A stretch of DNA of 37,292 nucleotides from Candidatus Magasanikiibacteriota bacterium (lineage in GTDB: Bacteria > Patescibacteriota > Patescibacteriia > Magasanikbacterales > UBA922), in contig JABIBU010000014.1 of NCBI GenBank assembly GCA_018652595.1, positions 1-37,292 on the forward strand, written 5' to 3'. Both the position numbers and the translations under genes were made by a program. Positions 1 through 6,966 of the stretch are shown here, in pieces. Each line of letters opens with the position of its first letter. Positions within the stretch are counted from its first letter, which is position 1. The notes below the pieces were generated by a model. The model was not told the origin of the DNA. It did no database searches and saw only the letters and a list, made by a program, of their open reading frames with translations.

Positions 1-111
1 AGGGAGGCATTAAAAGAGGAGAAAAGGTTGAAAAAAAGTAAGAATAGAGAATATTATAAAAAATATCTCTTAAAGTACGGAAAGAAGTTAATTAATGAAT
101 CTCAGGGTTAG
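1..111 (+). CDS. 3' end of an unidentified protein (clipped by window edge)
   Basis: Frame 1 is open from the first base to a TAG at 109-111 and gives about 36 residues, very rich in Lys and Glu and ending in LINESQG. The gene begins outside the window, so neither length nor family can be judged. The basic, probably helical tail would fit a ribosomal or RNA-associated protein, but nothing diagnostic is visible. The stop codon is immediately followed by a small inverted repeat. Confidence 0.45.
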   Translation, partial: REALKEEKRLKKSKNREYYKKYLLKYGKKLINESQG

Positions 112-127
112 TCCCGATACATCGGGA
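112..127. repeat. Small inverted repeat after the clipped gene
   Basis: TCCCGAT and ATCGGGA form a perfect 7-bp stem around a 2-nt spacer. No T-run follows, so this is not a good terminator. It forms the upstream border of the tRNA-like remnant. A related TCCCGA/TCGGGA stem occurs in the terminator near 24.83 kb. Confidence 0.5.
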
Positions 128-129
128 TA

Positions 130-167
130 TAACGTTGGGGTCGATGGTTCAAAACCATCTGCGAGCA
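130..167 (+). pseudogene. tRNA 3'-half remnant (Met-like T arm and acceptor strand)
   Basis: Positions 143-159 form a canonical T arm: stem GATGG/CCATC around the 7-nt loop TTCAAAA. It is followed by a 7-nt acceptor-like strand TGCGAGC and a discriminator-like A. The preceding ATAACGTTGGGGTC resembles the end of an elongator tRNA-Met anticodon loop, the 3' anticodon stem and the variable loop. The matching 5' acceptor strand (GCTCGCA) is not present upstream; a short inverted repeat and a coding end occupy that space. No CCA is encoded. I read this as a broken or displaced tRNA. A chance resemblance, or a structured leader of the next gene, is possible. Confidence 0.45.
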
Positions 168-171
168 CAAT

Positions 172-1149
172 ATGAAATATCCTGCAAAATTTACTGTAAA
201 ATTGGAAGATCAAAAGAATCGTCTTGATGTTTTTTTATCCGAAAAATTAGAAATAAGCCGATCTCAGGCTTTGAAAATGATAAAAAGAGGTCAAATACTA
301 ATAAATGACAAAAATCCCAAAAAACCAGGTGAATTACTAAAGGAAGGTTTTTTGGTATTAGTCAAAGAGGAAGAAAAGACTGAAGAAGAAGTAATTAAAG
401 ATGATAAAGCTGAAGATTTGAGATCTGACGTTAAGATTATAAAAGAAGAGCCAGATTACCTGGTGGTTGAAAAACCGGCTGGAATGTTGATACACCCAAC
501 CGAGGCGGGTGAATTAAATACTTTGGCAGATTTTTTGAAAGAAAAATACCCGGAAGTAAAAAAGGTTGGTGACACGCCAGATGTAAGACCGGGCATAGTT
601 CATCGTCTAGACAGAGAAGCTTCTGGTTTGCTTGTGGTAGCAAGGACTCAAAAAATGTTTAAGCATCTAAAAAAACAATTTCAAAATAGAACAGTAGAAA
701 AAGAGTATGGTGTGTTGGTCTATGGTAATATAGAAAAAGAACACAATATAATTGATTTTGATATAGACCGCGGAGTTTCTGGCAAAATGGTTGCCCGTCC
801 AAAAATAGATTTGTTAAAAATAAAAAATGTCGGTAAGGGTCAAGAGGGTAGGGAGTCTCTGACAGAATTTTGGGTAGAAGAAGAATTGGCACGTTTTAGT
901 TTCCTTAGGGTAAAGATTCATACTGGCAGAACGCATCAAATAAGGGTCCATATGTTTGCCTTTGGCCGTCCAGTGGTAGGTGATACTTTATATTTTAACA
1001 AAAATCTAATTAAAAGAACCGAACAAAAATTAGGCAGATTGTTCTTGCATGCAAGAAAGCTGTGTTTTGAAGATTTGAAAGGTGAAAAAGTCTGTTTTGA
1101 GAGTGAATTACCCGAAAAATTAAAAGAATACTTTGATAAATTGAAATAA
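172..1149 (+). CDS. RluA/RluD-family 23S rRNA pseudouridine synthase
   Basis: This enzyme isomerises specific uridines in structured RNA, probably 23S rRNA, to pseudouridine. Residues about 12-65 form an S4 RNA-binding domain (DVFLSEKLEISRSQALKMIK) and residues about 85-310 the catalytic domain. The signature HRLDREASGLLVVA carries the catalytic Asp; the usual Thr of the HRLDxxTSG box is Ala here. GRTHQIRVHM is the second conserved motif. At 325 aa the length is normal for RluD. The ATG lies 4 nt after the tRNA-like remnant, with no Shine-Dalgarno sequence. Gmk follows after 5 nt and probably shares the transcript. RluC-like specificity cannot be excluded because site choice is not readable from motifs. 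Confidence 0.9.
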   Translation: MKYPAKFTVKLEDQKNRLDVFLSEKLEISRSQALKMIKRGQILINDKNPKKPGELLKEGFLVLVKEEEKTEEEVIKDDKAEDLRSDVKIIKEEPDYLVVEKPAGMLIHPTEAGELNTLADFLKEKYPEVKKVGDTPDVRPGIVHRLDREASGLLVVARTQKMFKHLKKQFQNRTVEKEYGVLVYGNIEKEHNIIDFDIDRGVSGKMVARPKIDLLKIKNVGKGQEGRESLTEFWVEEELARFSFLRVKIHTGRTHQIRVHMFAFGRPVVGDTLYFNKNLIKRTEQKLGRLFLHARKLCFEDLKGEKVCFESELPEKLKEYFDKLK

Positions 1150-1154
1150 ATACT

Positions 1155-1742
1155 ATGAACAAAGGTCTTCTCGTCGTAATATCATCCACCTCTGGTGGAG
1201 GAAAGGATTCTGTAATTAGAGAGCTTATTAAGATTTTTCCAAATTCTGCGCGCCTTGTTACTACTACCTCCCGCCCACCTCGTCCTGGTAATAAAGAAGG
1301 AATAGATTACTATTTTATTTCACGTGAAGAGTTTGAAAACAGACTATCGTCTGATGGTTTTGTGGAGCATAATGAATATGCTGGTAATCTTTATGGTATA
1401 GAAAAATCACGATTAGAGGAATCACTTACTAACAATGAAATTGTCTTTACTCAGATAGAGGTTAATGGAAAGCATAATCTAGATAAAGTTGGATTAGAGC
1501 ATTTATCAATATTTTTGATTCCAGATGACTTTGATAATTTGGCTGAGAGGATTAGGGGGCGAGGTGGAGTAAGCGAAGAAAAACTAAAAGAACGGCTAGA
1601 AATAGCCAAATATGAGGTAGAAAAGTCTGAGGATTATGATTATAAGGTGGTAAATATACAAGGTAAATTTGAGGAAACAGTAGACAAGGTGGCCAATATA
1701 ATCCGTTCACATTCTACTATTGACAAAAAAAGCCAAATATAG
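1155..1742 (+). CDS. gmk: Guanylate kinase
   Basis: This kinase phosphorylates GMP (and dGMP) with ATP to give GDP for nucleotide and nucleic acid synthesis in the cytoplasm. The P-loop reads SSTSGGGKDSV near residue 10, with the essential Lys kept but Asp where most Gmk proteins have Ser/Thr next to it. The GMP-binding region TTTSRPPRPGNKEGIDYYF and the hydrophobic NEYAGNLYG segment are typical. At 195 aa the length is normal for the family. It starts 5 nt after the pseudouridine synthase stop with no Shine-Dalgarno. Its last codons overlap a good promoter for rplS. Confidence 0.9.
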   Translation: MNKGLLVVISSTSGGGKDSVIRELIKIFPNSARLVTTTSRPPRPGNKEGIDYYFISREEFENRLSSDGFVEHNEYAGNLYGIEKSRLEESLTNNEIVFTQIEVNGKHNLDKVGLEHLSIFLIPDDFDNLAERIRGRGGVSEEKLKERLEIAKYEVEKSEDYDYKVVNIQGKFEETVDKVANIIRSHSTIDKKSQI

Positions 1743-1748
1743 TACACT
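1720..1748 (+). promoter_or_regulatory. Sigma-70-type promoter for rplS
   Basis: A perfect -35 box TTGACA (1720-1725) is followed, after exactly 17 nt, by TACACT (1743-1748). It overlaps the gmk stop codon. Transcription would begin near 1755, leaving a leader of about 60 nt before rplS. Confidence 0.5.
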
Positions 1749-1817
1749 GTAGCTACTTAACTAAAGAAAAAGAATGTTGGGGAACAGTACTCAACCTCTC
1801 ATAAATTATATAAAAAT

Positions 1818-2345
1818 ATGTCAGAAGATGTCAGAAGTAATTTAAAATCTGGAATGATCGTTCGTATTCACCAGAAGATAAAAGAAACCAATGCCAAGGG
1901 CGAAGAAAAAGAACGTATTCAGATGTTTGAAGGAACAATCTTGGCAGTAAAGCACGGCAATGAGCCTGGTGCAACTGTAACAGTTCGAAAAGTATCCAAT
2001 GGTGTGGGTGTAGAAAAGATTTTCCCAATCAATTCACCAATAGTAGAAAAAATCGAATTGGTTCGTGAGATGGCAGTAAAACAAAGTAAAGCATTTTATC
2101 TGCGTACTTATAAGAAGAAATTAAAAGAAATCAAAAAGAAACTTGTTGGTAAAAAGGAAGAAATAGTAAAAGAAGAAGTTGATAATCCAGTATTGGAGGT
2201 AGAAGAAGTCAAAGAAGTTGAGCCTGTAGTAGAATCCCCCTCCGCTGAAGCTACGGAGGACAAGGAAGCAAGCGAAGCGAAGTCCCCCGAAGCTAAGAGC
2301 GAAGGTGGGGAGAAGAAAGAAGAAAAAGTTGAAGAAAAGAAATAA
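1818..2345 (+). CDS. rplS: Large ribosomal subunit protein L19 with extended acidic/basic tail
   Basis: L19 sits at the interface between the ribosomal subunits. Residues about 5-115 match the family: GMIVRIHQKIKETNAKGEEKERIQ near the start, then FEGTILAVKHG, ending with YLRTYKKKLKEIKKKL. Bacterial L19 is normally about 115 aa. This one is 175 aa because of a low-complexity tail of Glu, Lys, Val, Ala and Ser. The middle of the tail is encoded by GC-rich palindromic DNA (see the repeat at 2236-2310), suggesting a coding repeat inserted in frame. There is no Shine-Dalgarno sequence. A strong terminator follows 20 nt after the stop. Confidence 0.92.
   Translation: MSEDVRSNLKSGMIVRIHQKIKETNAKGEEKERIQMFEGTILAVKHGNEPGATVTVRKVSNGVGVEKIFPINSPIVEKIELVREMAVKQSKAFYLRTYKKKLKEIKKKLVGKKEEIVKEEVDNPVLEVEEVKEVEPVVESPSAEATEDKEASEAKSPEAKSEGGEKKEEKVEEKK
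2236..2310. repeat. GC-rich palindromic element inside the rplS tail
   Basis: CCTCCG (2239-2244) and CGGAGG (2254-2259) flank CTGAAGCTA, a 6-bp stem. About 30 nt on, CCCCCGAAGCTAAGAGC ends in GGTGGGG, giving a second, weaker palindrome that shares the GAAGCTA core. Base composition is clearly richer in GC than the rest of rplS. The reading frame stays open and yields Ser/Ala/Glu-rich peptide, as palindromic coding elements do. Confidence 0.5.
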
Positions 2346-2365
2346 AATAGATATTAGAATAAAGT

Positions 2366-2397
2366 AGAGACGCGATTTATCGCGTCTCTTGTTTTTT
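2366..2397 (+). terminator. Rho-independent terminator after rplS
   Basis: AGAGACGCGA and TCGCGTCTCT form a perfect 10-bp stem with a 4-nt loop, followed by TTGTTTTTT. This ends the rluA-like/gmk/rplS unit. Confidence 0.9.
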
Positions 2398-2417
2398 CAA
2401 CTGTATTGAGATAGAAT
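2389..2417 (+). promoter_or_regulatory. Promoter of tRNA-Ser
   Basis: TTGTTT (2389-2394), a 17-nt spacer and TAGAAT (2412-2417) place the transcription start only a few bases before the tRNA. The -35 box overlaps the T-run of the rplS terminator. Confidence 0.45.
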
Positions 2418-2426
2418 GAGGAGTAT

Positions 2427-2516
2427 GGAGGTGTGGCTGAGTGGCTGAAGGCACCGCATTCGAAATGCGACAGACCTTAACGGGTCTCAGGGGTTCAAAT
2501 CCTCTCACCTCCGCCA
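2427..2516 (+). tRNA. tRNA-Ser(CGA)
   Basis: The acceptor strands GGAGGTG and CACCTCC pair. The D arm is present, and the anticodon loop TTCGAAA gives anticodon CGA (codon UCG). A long variable arm (AGACC/GGGTCT) marks a class II serine tRNA, and the T arm loop is TTCAAAT. The 3' CCA is encoded (2514-2516). The outermost anticodon-stem pair is a C-A mismatch, which is tolerated in many tRNAs. Confidence 0.93.
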
Positions 2517-2556
2517 GATCAAAAAAACAAAGCAATCATACCTTGTTTTTCTAATC
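2516..2556. terminator. Possible bidirectional terminator between tRNA-Ser and yjdM
   Basis: AAAAACAAAG and CTTGTTTTT can pair with one bulged base, with an outer AGAT/ATCT stem. It lies between two converging genes, as a shared terminator would. The stem is AT-rich and weak. Confidence 0.3.
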
Positions 2557-2568
2557 TGCCTGTGTGTT

Positions 2569-2928
2569 TTATAGGATTACTTTTTTTACTAGTTCAGATT
2601 TAAGTTCCATCGCACCAAACCCGGGAATTTTACAATCAATATTGTGATCACCATCAGTGAGATGAATATTTTTTACTTTTGTGCCAGATTTCAAAGGCTT
2701 CGAGTATCCTTTTACTGACATATCTTTCATGAAAAGTACCGTATCTCCGTCATGGAGGACGGTCCCATTCATATCTTTTACTACCAATTGTTCTGATTGA
2801 TTTTCGTCTCCTGATGTTTCTGCGCTGTTCCATTCGTGGCTACATTCGGGGCATGAATACATGGTCGTATGGAGGAGGTATGCATATGGTGATTTGCACT
2901 GTGGGCATTGCTTTGTTACTTCATTCAT
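2569..2928 (-). CDS. yjdM: YjdM/PhnA-family zinc-ribbon protein
   Basis: Residues about 8-32 form a zinc ribbon with two CxxC pairs (CPQC and CPEC). The C-terminal half ([20 protein letters not shown] onward, to [10 protein letters not shown]) is the PhnA domain. At 119 aa it matches E. coli YjdM (formerly PhnA) in length. The molecular role of the family is not settled: the old link to phosphonate use was positional only. It is a single-gene unit facing tRNA-Ser, with its own promoter upstream and no Shine-Dalgarno. Confidence 0.88.
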   Translation of the reverse strand: MNEVTKQCPQCKSPYAYLLHTTMYSCPECSHEWNSAETSGDENQSEQLVVKDMNGTVLHDGDTVLFMKDMSVKGYSKPLKSGTKVKNIHLTDGDHNIDCKIPGFGAMELKSELVKKVIL

Positions 2929-2960
2929 ATATAATATGTATTATTAATAATATATATATT

Positions 2961-2988
2961 ATTATACAGAATTTTATAAAAAATACAA
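2961..2988 (-). promoter_or_regulatory. Promoter of yjdM
   Basis: Read on the minus strand, TTGTAT and a consensus TATAAT are separated by 16 nt. The start point would lie about 25 nt upstream of the yjdM ATG, in very AT-rich DNA. Confidence 0.5.
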
Positions 2989-3110
2989 TGACTATATATA
3001 CTGTGAAAAAATATTAATTCTCGATAACTACAAAGGGTAAAGTGTGATAAAATTGGTTATTTATCTTCCGGTATCATTTTTTCCTCTCCGCATTATTAAT
3101 TAAGTCGAAT

Positions 3111-3722
3111 ATGATTAAAGCAATATTTTTTGATTTTGATGGTGTGCTTACAACCGATCCAAATGGATTCTATACGACTTCTAGTTTTTTTAATAAAAAA
3201 TTTGGAATAAGTATAGATTCTTTCTCTAGGTGTTATTCTATACATACAAAAGACTTTGATACAGAACCAAAATCTTTTGATGGTGTTTGGGGTGACCTGT
3301 CTAGTTGCTTGGGGTGTGATATTGATATCAAATATTTACACGAAGCATTCATGAGTGCGCCCAAAAATGACAAAATGTTTGATTTGGCAAATAATTTAAA
3401 GGGAAAATATAAACTTGGTATTATAACGGATAATAAAAAAGATAGATTTGAGATGTTGATCAAAAAGTTTGAATTGAATAATTTGTTTGAAAGTTTAATA
3501 TTGTCAGCAGATGTTGGTGCAGAAAAAAATGACAGGCTTATTTTTGATAAAGCTTTAGAATCATTTGGTGTGACAGCAGAAGAATCAATTTTTATAGATA
3601 ATACACAGAAAAATATAGATGTTGCAAAGATTCTGGGTTTTAAGACAATCTTTTTTGATGATAAAATAAATAATGTTGATAAGTTGAAAAAACAACTTGT
3701 TGATTTGGGTGCTAATATTTAA
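3111..3722 (+). CDS. HAD-superfamily hydrolase (subfamily IA-like)
   Basis: This is a phosphatase-type hydrolase of unknown substrate. All four HAD motifs are visible: DFDGVLT near residue 8 (nucleophile and acid/base Asp), IITDN near residue 105 (Thr), Lys in GAEKNDRLIFDKAL, and IFIDNTQKN near residue 162. Between motifs I and II is a helical cap of about 80 residues. The aminotransferase gene follows after 3 nt, so the two are surely cotranscribed and may act on related metabolites. The start has no Shine-Dalgarno. The 182-nt region upstream is AT-rich with no convincing promoter. Confidence 0.85.
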   Translation: MIKAIFFDFDGVLTTDPNGFYTTSSFFNKKFGISIDSFSRCYSIHTKDFDTEPKSFDGVWGDLSSCLGCDIDIKYLHEAFMSAPKNDKMFDLANNLKGKYKLGIITDNKKDRFEMLIKKFELNNLFESLILSADVGAEKNDRLIFDKALESFGVTAEESIFIDNTQKNIDVAKILGFKTIFFDDKINNVDKLKKQLVDLGANI

Positions 3723-3725
3723 TTT

Positions 3726-4526
3726 ATGCTCGGAAAATACTTTTCACACAGCGGTAAATTATTACCGGTAAAGAAGGCAAAAATAAGCATTGACAATATT
3801 GAATTCACCTATGGTTTTGGGGTATATGAAAATTTGCGGGTGAGAAAGGGTAAAATATTTTTTATAAACGAACATGTTGAGAGATTATTCAAATCAGCTG
3901 AGATGATTGAACTCAAGCATAATTTTAATTTTGAAGAGATAAAAACAGCAATAGAAAAGTTGATAAAGAAAAACAGATTAGAAGATTGTAATATTAAGAT
4001 GTTACTTATTGGTGGAGAAAAACCAGACTTATATATAATATGTCTGGCGCCAAAGTTTCTAGATAGGAAATTTTACAAACAGGGTGTGAAAGTAATTACA
4101 GAGAATCATGAGAGGTTTTTACCACAAGCCAAGACACTAAACATGCTACCAAGTTATCTGATTTTTAAGCGCGCCAAAGAGCAGGATGCTTATGATGTTT
4201 TACTTCTAGACAAAGAAAATAATATTGTAGAAGGAGCAAGATCAAATTTCTTTGCAATAAAAAATAAAACACTTTATACTACTCCGGTTGAAAAAGTTTT
4301 AGACGGTGTTACGAGAAGAACCGTGATTGATTGTGCGAAGAGGAATGGTTATGAGGTGGTTGAGAAAGACATAGAGTTAAATGATCTATTTAATTACGAC
4401 GGAGCATTTCTTACTAGTACAAGCGGTAAAATTGTGCCGATTAGAGAAGTGGGAGAGGGGGGTTTTGAGGGAATTTGTGAGGAGTTGAAAGAGTTGATGA
4501 AGTTTTATAGTGGGTGTTTGAAATAG
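3726..4526 (+). CDS. Class IV (fold type IV) PLP-dependent aminotransferase or lyase
   Basis: This belongs to the family of branched-chain aminotransferases, D-amino acid aminotransferase and aminodeoxychorismate lyase. Visible features are the N-terminal DNIEFTYGFGVYENLRV region, a Lys in AKTLNMLPSYL at about residue 138 that fits the PLP Schiff-base position, and VEGARSNFFAI plus GVTRRTVIDCA near the cofactor phosphate. At 266 aa it is nearer the lyase and D-aminotransferase lengths than to branched-chain enzymes (over 300). Substrate cannot be assigned. It sits between the HAD hydrolase (3-nt gap) and the RlmD-like gene (11-nt gap) in one operon. Confidence 0.8.
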   Translation: MLGKYFSHSGKLLPVKKAKISIDNIEFTYGFGVYENLRVRKGKIFFINEHVERLFKSAEMIELKHNFNFEEIKTAIEKLIKKNRLEDCNIKMLLIGGEKPDLYIICLAPKFLDRKFYKQGVKVITENHERFLPQAKTLNMLPSYLIFKRAKEQDAYDVLLLDKENNIVEGARSNFFAIKNKTLYTTPVEKVLDGVTRRTVIDCAKRNGYEVVEKDIELNDLFNYDGAFLTSTSGKIVPIREVGEGGFEGICEELKELMKFYSGCLK

Positions 4527-4537
4527 AAAATAAATTT

Positions 4538-5830
4538 ATGAAAAAAATAGAAAATGTAAAAATAGAGAAGCTTATTTTTGGTGGTCAGGGGCTTGCCCAT
4601 GTAGATGGGAAAGTTGTTTTTGTATGGAACGCATTGCCGGGAGAAGTGGTTGATATAGAAATAGTAAAAAAGAAAAAAGACTACCTAGAAGCAATTGCAA
4701 TTAATATTGTAGAGGCATCTCCTGAGCGTGTAGAGCCAAAAGACAAACACTTTCTTTCTACTTCTCCATGGCAGATAATGTCGTACGAGACAGAGAACAA
4801 ATGGAAAAAAGAAATTTCAATTGAGACCTATAAAAAATTAGGTGGCCCAGCCTTTGAAGATGTTGATCCAGAAATTATTTTTCCTAAGGAAGAGTATGGG
4901 TACAGAAATAAAATGGAGTTTAGTTTTTATGACAGTGATGAGAATCCAAATGTTTTTTCATTGGCATTTTTTGAGCGTGGTAAGAAAAATAAGTTTCCAC
5001 TAGAAAAATCAGAGCTGGCTGATCCCATAATAAATCAAACTGCGACCGAGATTCTTAATTGGGTGAATAAACAAGGTCTGGAAAGAAGAAACATGAAAAC
5101 CTTAATCGTTCGCAGTGATGGAAAGGATAATTCAATTGCAGCTTTGTTTATAAAAGACGAAATTGAGTTTGATAATTTTCCAGAGCTTCACAAAAATAAT
5201 CTTGGTTTTCAAATATATTATTCTACACACAAGAGCCCAGCGTCTGTACCAACAAAACTACTTCACAGCGAGGGTCAGGATTTTCTTGTTGCTGATTTGC
5301 TTGATACAAAATTAAAATTTGGACTTTTAAGCTTTTTCCAAGTCCATATTCCAATTTTTACAAAGGCACTAACAGATATTACAGAGCATATTGAACCAAA
5401 TACAGAAATTATTGATTTTTACTCAGGAGTAGGATCAATTGGGTTGCCACTAGCAAAAAACCAGACCAAGGTAACGCTTGTTGACAGTAATGAAGAGGCG
5501 ATTCAATATGCAAAAGAGAATATTAAACTAAATAATCTGGATAATTGCGAAGCGCACTGTATCCCTGCCGAAAAAATGACAGAGATTATTACAAAAGACA
5601 AAACAATTATTTTAGATCCGCCTAGGGCAGGATTGCATCCCAATGTAACCAAGAAATTAATAGAAGCTGAACCTCCAAGGATTATTTATCTATCTTGTAA
5701 TTTGTCTACTCAGGCCAGAGATGTTAAAATACTAAGTGAAAAGTACAAAATTACTTTTTCTAGACTTTATAACTTCTTTCCGAGAACTCCACATGTTGAG
5801 GGATTAATTGTTTTAGAATTAAAAATATAG
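4538..5830 (+). CDS. RlmD/TrmA-family RNA (uracil-C5)-methyltransferase without Fe-S cysteines
   Basis: It transfers a methyl group from S-adenosylmethionine to uracil C5 in rRNA or tRNA. Residues 1-60 form a TRAM domain (FGGQGLAHVDGKVVFVWNALPGE). The catalytic domain has DFYSGVGSIGLPLA (SAM binding), DPPRAGLHP, and SCNLSTQARD with the nucleophilic Cys. The N-terminal stretch that holds the [4Fe-4S] cysteines in E. coli RlmD reads HFLSTSPWQ here, without Cys. I chose the ATG at 4538 over the track's GTG at 4514, because the latter overlaps the aminotransferase and adds residues before the TRAM domain. Whether the target is rRNA or tRNA is not readable. Confidence 0.87.
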   Translation: MKKIENVKIEKLIFGGQGLAHVDGKVVFVWNALPGEVVDIEIVKKKKDYLEAIAINIVEASPERVEPKDKHFLSTSPWQIMSYETENKWKKEISIETYKKLGGPAFEDVDPEIIFPKEEYGYRNKMEFSFYDSDENPNVFSLAFFERGKKNKFPLEKSELADPIINQTATEILNWVNKQGLERRNMKTLIVRSDGKDNSIAALFIKDEIEFDNFPELHKNNLGFQIYYSTHKSPASVPTKLLHSEGQDFLVADLLDTKLKFGLLSFFQVHIPIFTKALTDITEHIEPNTEIIDFYSGVGSIGLPLAKNQTKVTLVDSNEEAIQYAKENIKLNNLDNCEAHCIPAEKMTEIITKDKTIILDPPRAGLHPNVTKKLIEAEPPRIIYLSCNLSTQARDVKILSEKYKITFSRLYNFFPRTPHVEGLIVLELKI

Positions 5831-5899
5831 CACACGGATGACACGGATTAAATGGATTTACACAGATAAATTATCTTTTAAAATTTATAACCTATAACC
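5831..5899. repeat. Word-like interspersed repeat
   Basis: The spacer begins with CACACGGATGACACGGATTA, continues with ATGGATTTACACAGAT, then repeats of AACCTAT. A diverged copy (TTTCACGGATTATT, then GATTTTACAGATT) lies at the hisA/hisF junction near 19.12 kb. These are low-complexity interspersed sequences with no visible coding potential. Confidence 0.4.
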
Positions 5900-5933
5900 T
5901 ATCAGCCCAAGGCTGATCAGCCTTGGGCTGATA
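5900..5933. repeat. Perfect 34-bp palindrome
   Basis: Each 17-nt arm reads TATCAGCCCAAGGCTGA, and its exact complement follows with no loop. It lies 12 nt before the PfkB kinase start. No T-run follows, so it is more likely a palindromic repeat or cruciform site than a terminator, although it would end transcription or translation coupling if transcribed. Confidence 0.85.
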
Positions 5934-5945
5934 ACCTAAACTCTT

Positions 5946-6893
5946 ATGTCTATCCTAATTTCAGGTTCACTAGCTTACGACTATATCATGGATTTTCCAG
6001 ATAGTTTTAAGAATCATATTTTACCAGATCAGATTCATATTTTGAACGTATGTTTTGTGGTTGAGCAACTTAATAAGAATTATGGTGGTGTGGCTGGTAA
6101 TATTGGTTATACAATGAAACTTTTGGGTGGTGATCCTATTGTCTTTTCCCCAATCGGCAAAGATGGTGGGGATTATATTAGTTATTTGAAAAAAGTAGGA
6201 ATAAATACCGATCATATACCAGTATCAAAAGAGAGATTGACCTCGTCTGCTCATATTACAACTGACAAGGATGATAATCAGATTACTGCTTTTTACAATG
6301 GTGCCTTGTCTGAGGCGACCAACTTGAGTGTTGGCAATGTAAAAGAGGACATAAAGTTTGCTTTGGTCTCTCCAACAGACAAAAATGCCATGATAAAACA
6401 TGCCAAAGAGTGTTACGATTTGAAAATTCCATTTTGTTTTGATCCAGGTCAACAAATTACAGCGTTTACCCCACAAGAACTAATGGCTGTGATTGGTCAG
6501 GCCAAATTTTTGATTGGAAATGACTATGAAATGAAATTGATTCAAGAAAAGACAGGCTGGGATATGAATGAAATGCTAAATCACGTAGAAGTTTTAATTA
6601 CTACACTAGGAGACAGAGGATCTGCTATTACTATGAAGGATCAAATTTTTGAAGTAGGAGTGTGTTCTCCTATATCAGTAGATGATCCTACTGGAGCTGG
6701 GGATGCTTACAGAGCTGGGTTCTTTTCATCATACATAGAAGGACATGATTACCAGACTTGTGGGCAGATGGGTGCTGTTGCTTCTGCTTATGCAATTGAA
6801 AATTACGGAACGCAAGAGCACAGGTTTACTTTGGATGAATTTAAAGAAAGGTACAACAATGCCTTTGGTGAAGTGACTAATTTGGAGCTTTAG
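5946..6893 (+). CDS. PfkB-family carbohydrate/nucleoside kinase (candidate adenosine kinase)
   Basis: This is a ribokinase-fold kinase that phosphorylates a hydroxymethyl group with ATP. Residues about 40-60 (YGGVAGNIGYTMKLLGG) form PfkB motif 1, and DDPTGAGDAYRAGFF at about residue 240 holds the catalytic Asp and anion hole. At 315 aa the length is normal. The nearby ahcY gene (one gene away) makes adenosine, which must be removed to pull that reversible reaction forward, so adenosine kinase is an attractive role; the substrate is inferred from context only. Sugar kinase activity remains the alternative. The start follows the 34-bp palindrome and lacks a Shine-Dalgarno. Confidence 0.85.
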   Translation: MSILISGSLAYDYIMDFPDSFKNHILPDQIHILNVCFVVEQLNKNYGGVAGNIGYTMKLLGGDPIVFSPIGKDGGDYISYLKKVGINTDHIPVSKERLTSSAHITTDKDDNQITAFYNGALSEATNLSVGNVKEDIKFALVSPTDKNAMIKHAKECYDLKIPFCFDPGQQITAFTPQELMAVIGQAKFLIGNDYEMKLIQEKTGWDMNEMLNHVEVLITTLGDRGSAITMKDQIFEVGVCSPISVDDPTGAGDAYRAGFFSSYIEGHDYQTCGQMGAVASAYAIENYGTQEHRFTLDEFKERYNNAFGEVTNLEL

Positions 6894-6911
6894 GCAGGCA
6901 GTTTACCTCAC

Positions 6912-6940
6912 TTGATTTCAAATCTAAAACAGGGTATAAT
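6912..6940 (+). promoter_or_regulatory. Promoter of the antiporter (and possibly ahcY)
   Basis: TTGATT, a 17-nt spacer and a consensus TATAAT (6935-6940). The -10 box sits in the loop of a perfect inverted repeat, AAAACAGGG / CCCTGTTTT (6926-6951). That repeat could serve as an operator or as a weak terminator of the upstream gene. Confidence 0.55.
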
Positions 6941-6951
6941 AGCCCTGTTTT
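6926..6951. repeat. Inverted repeat surrounding the -10 box
   Basis: A perfect 9-bp repeat (AAAACAGGG / CCCTGTTTT) with an 8-nt centre holding TATAAT. The 3' arm ends in TTTT, so it can also act as a short terminator for the kinase gene. Confidence 0.6.
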
Positions 6952-6966
6952 ACTTAACAAAATTTT

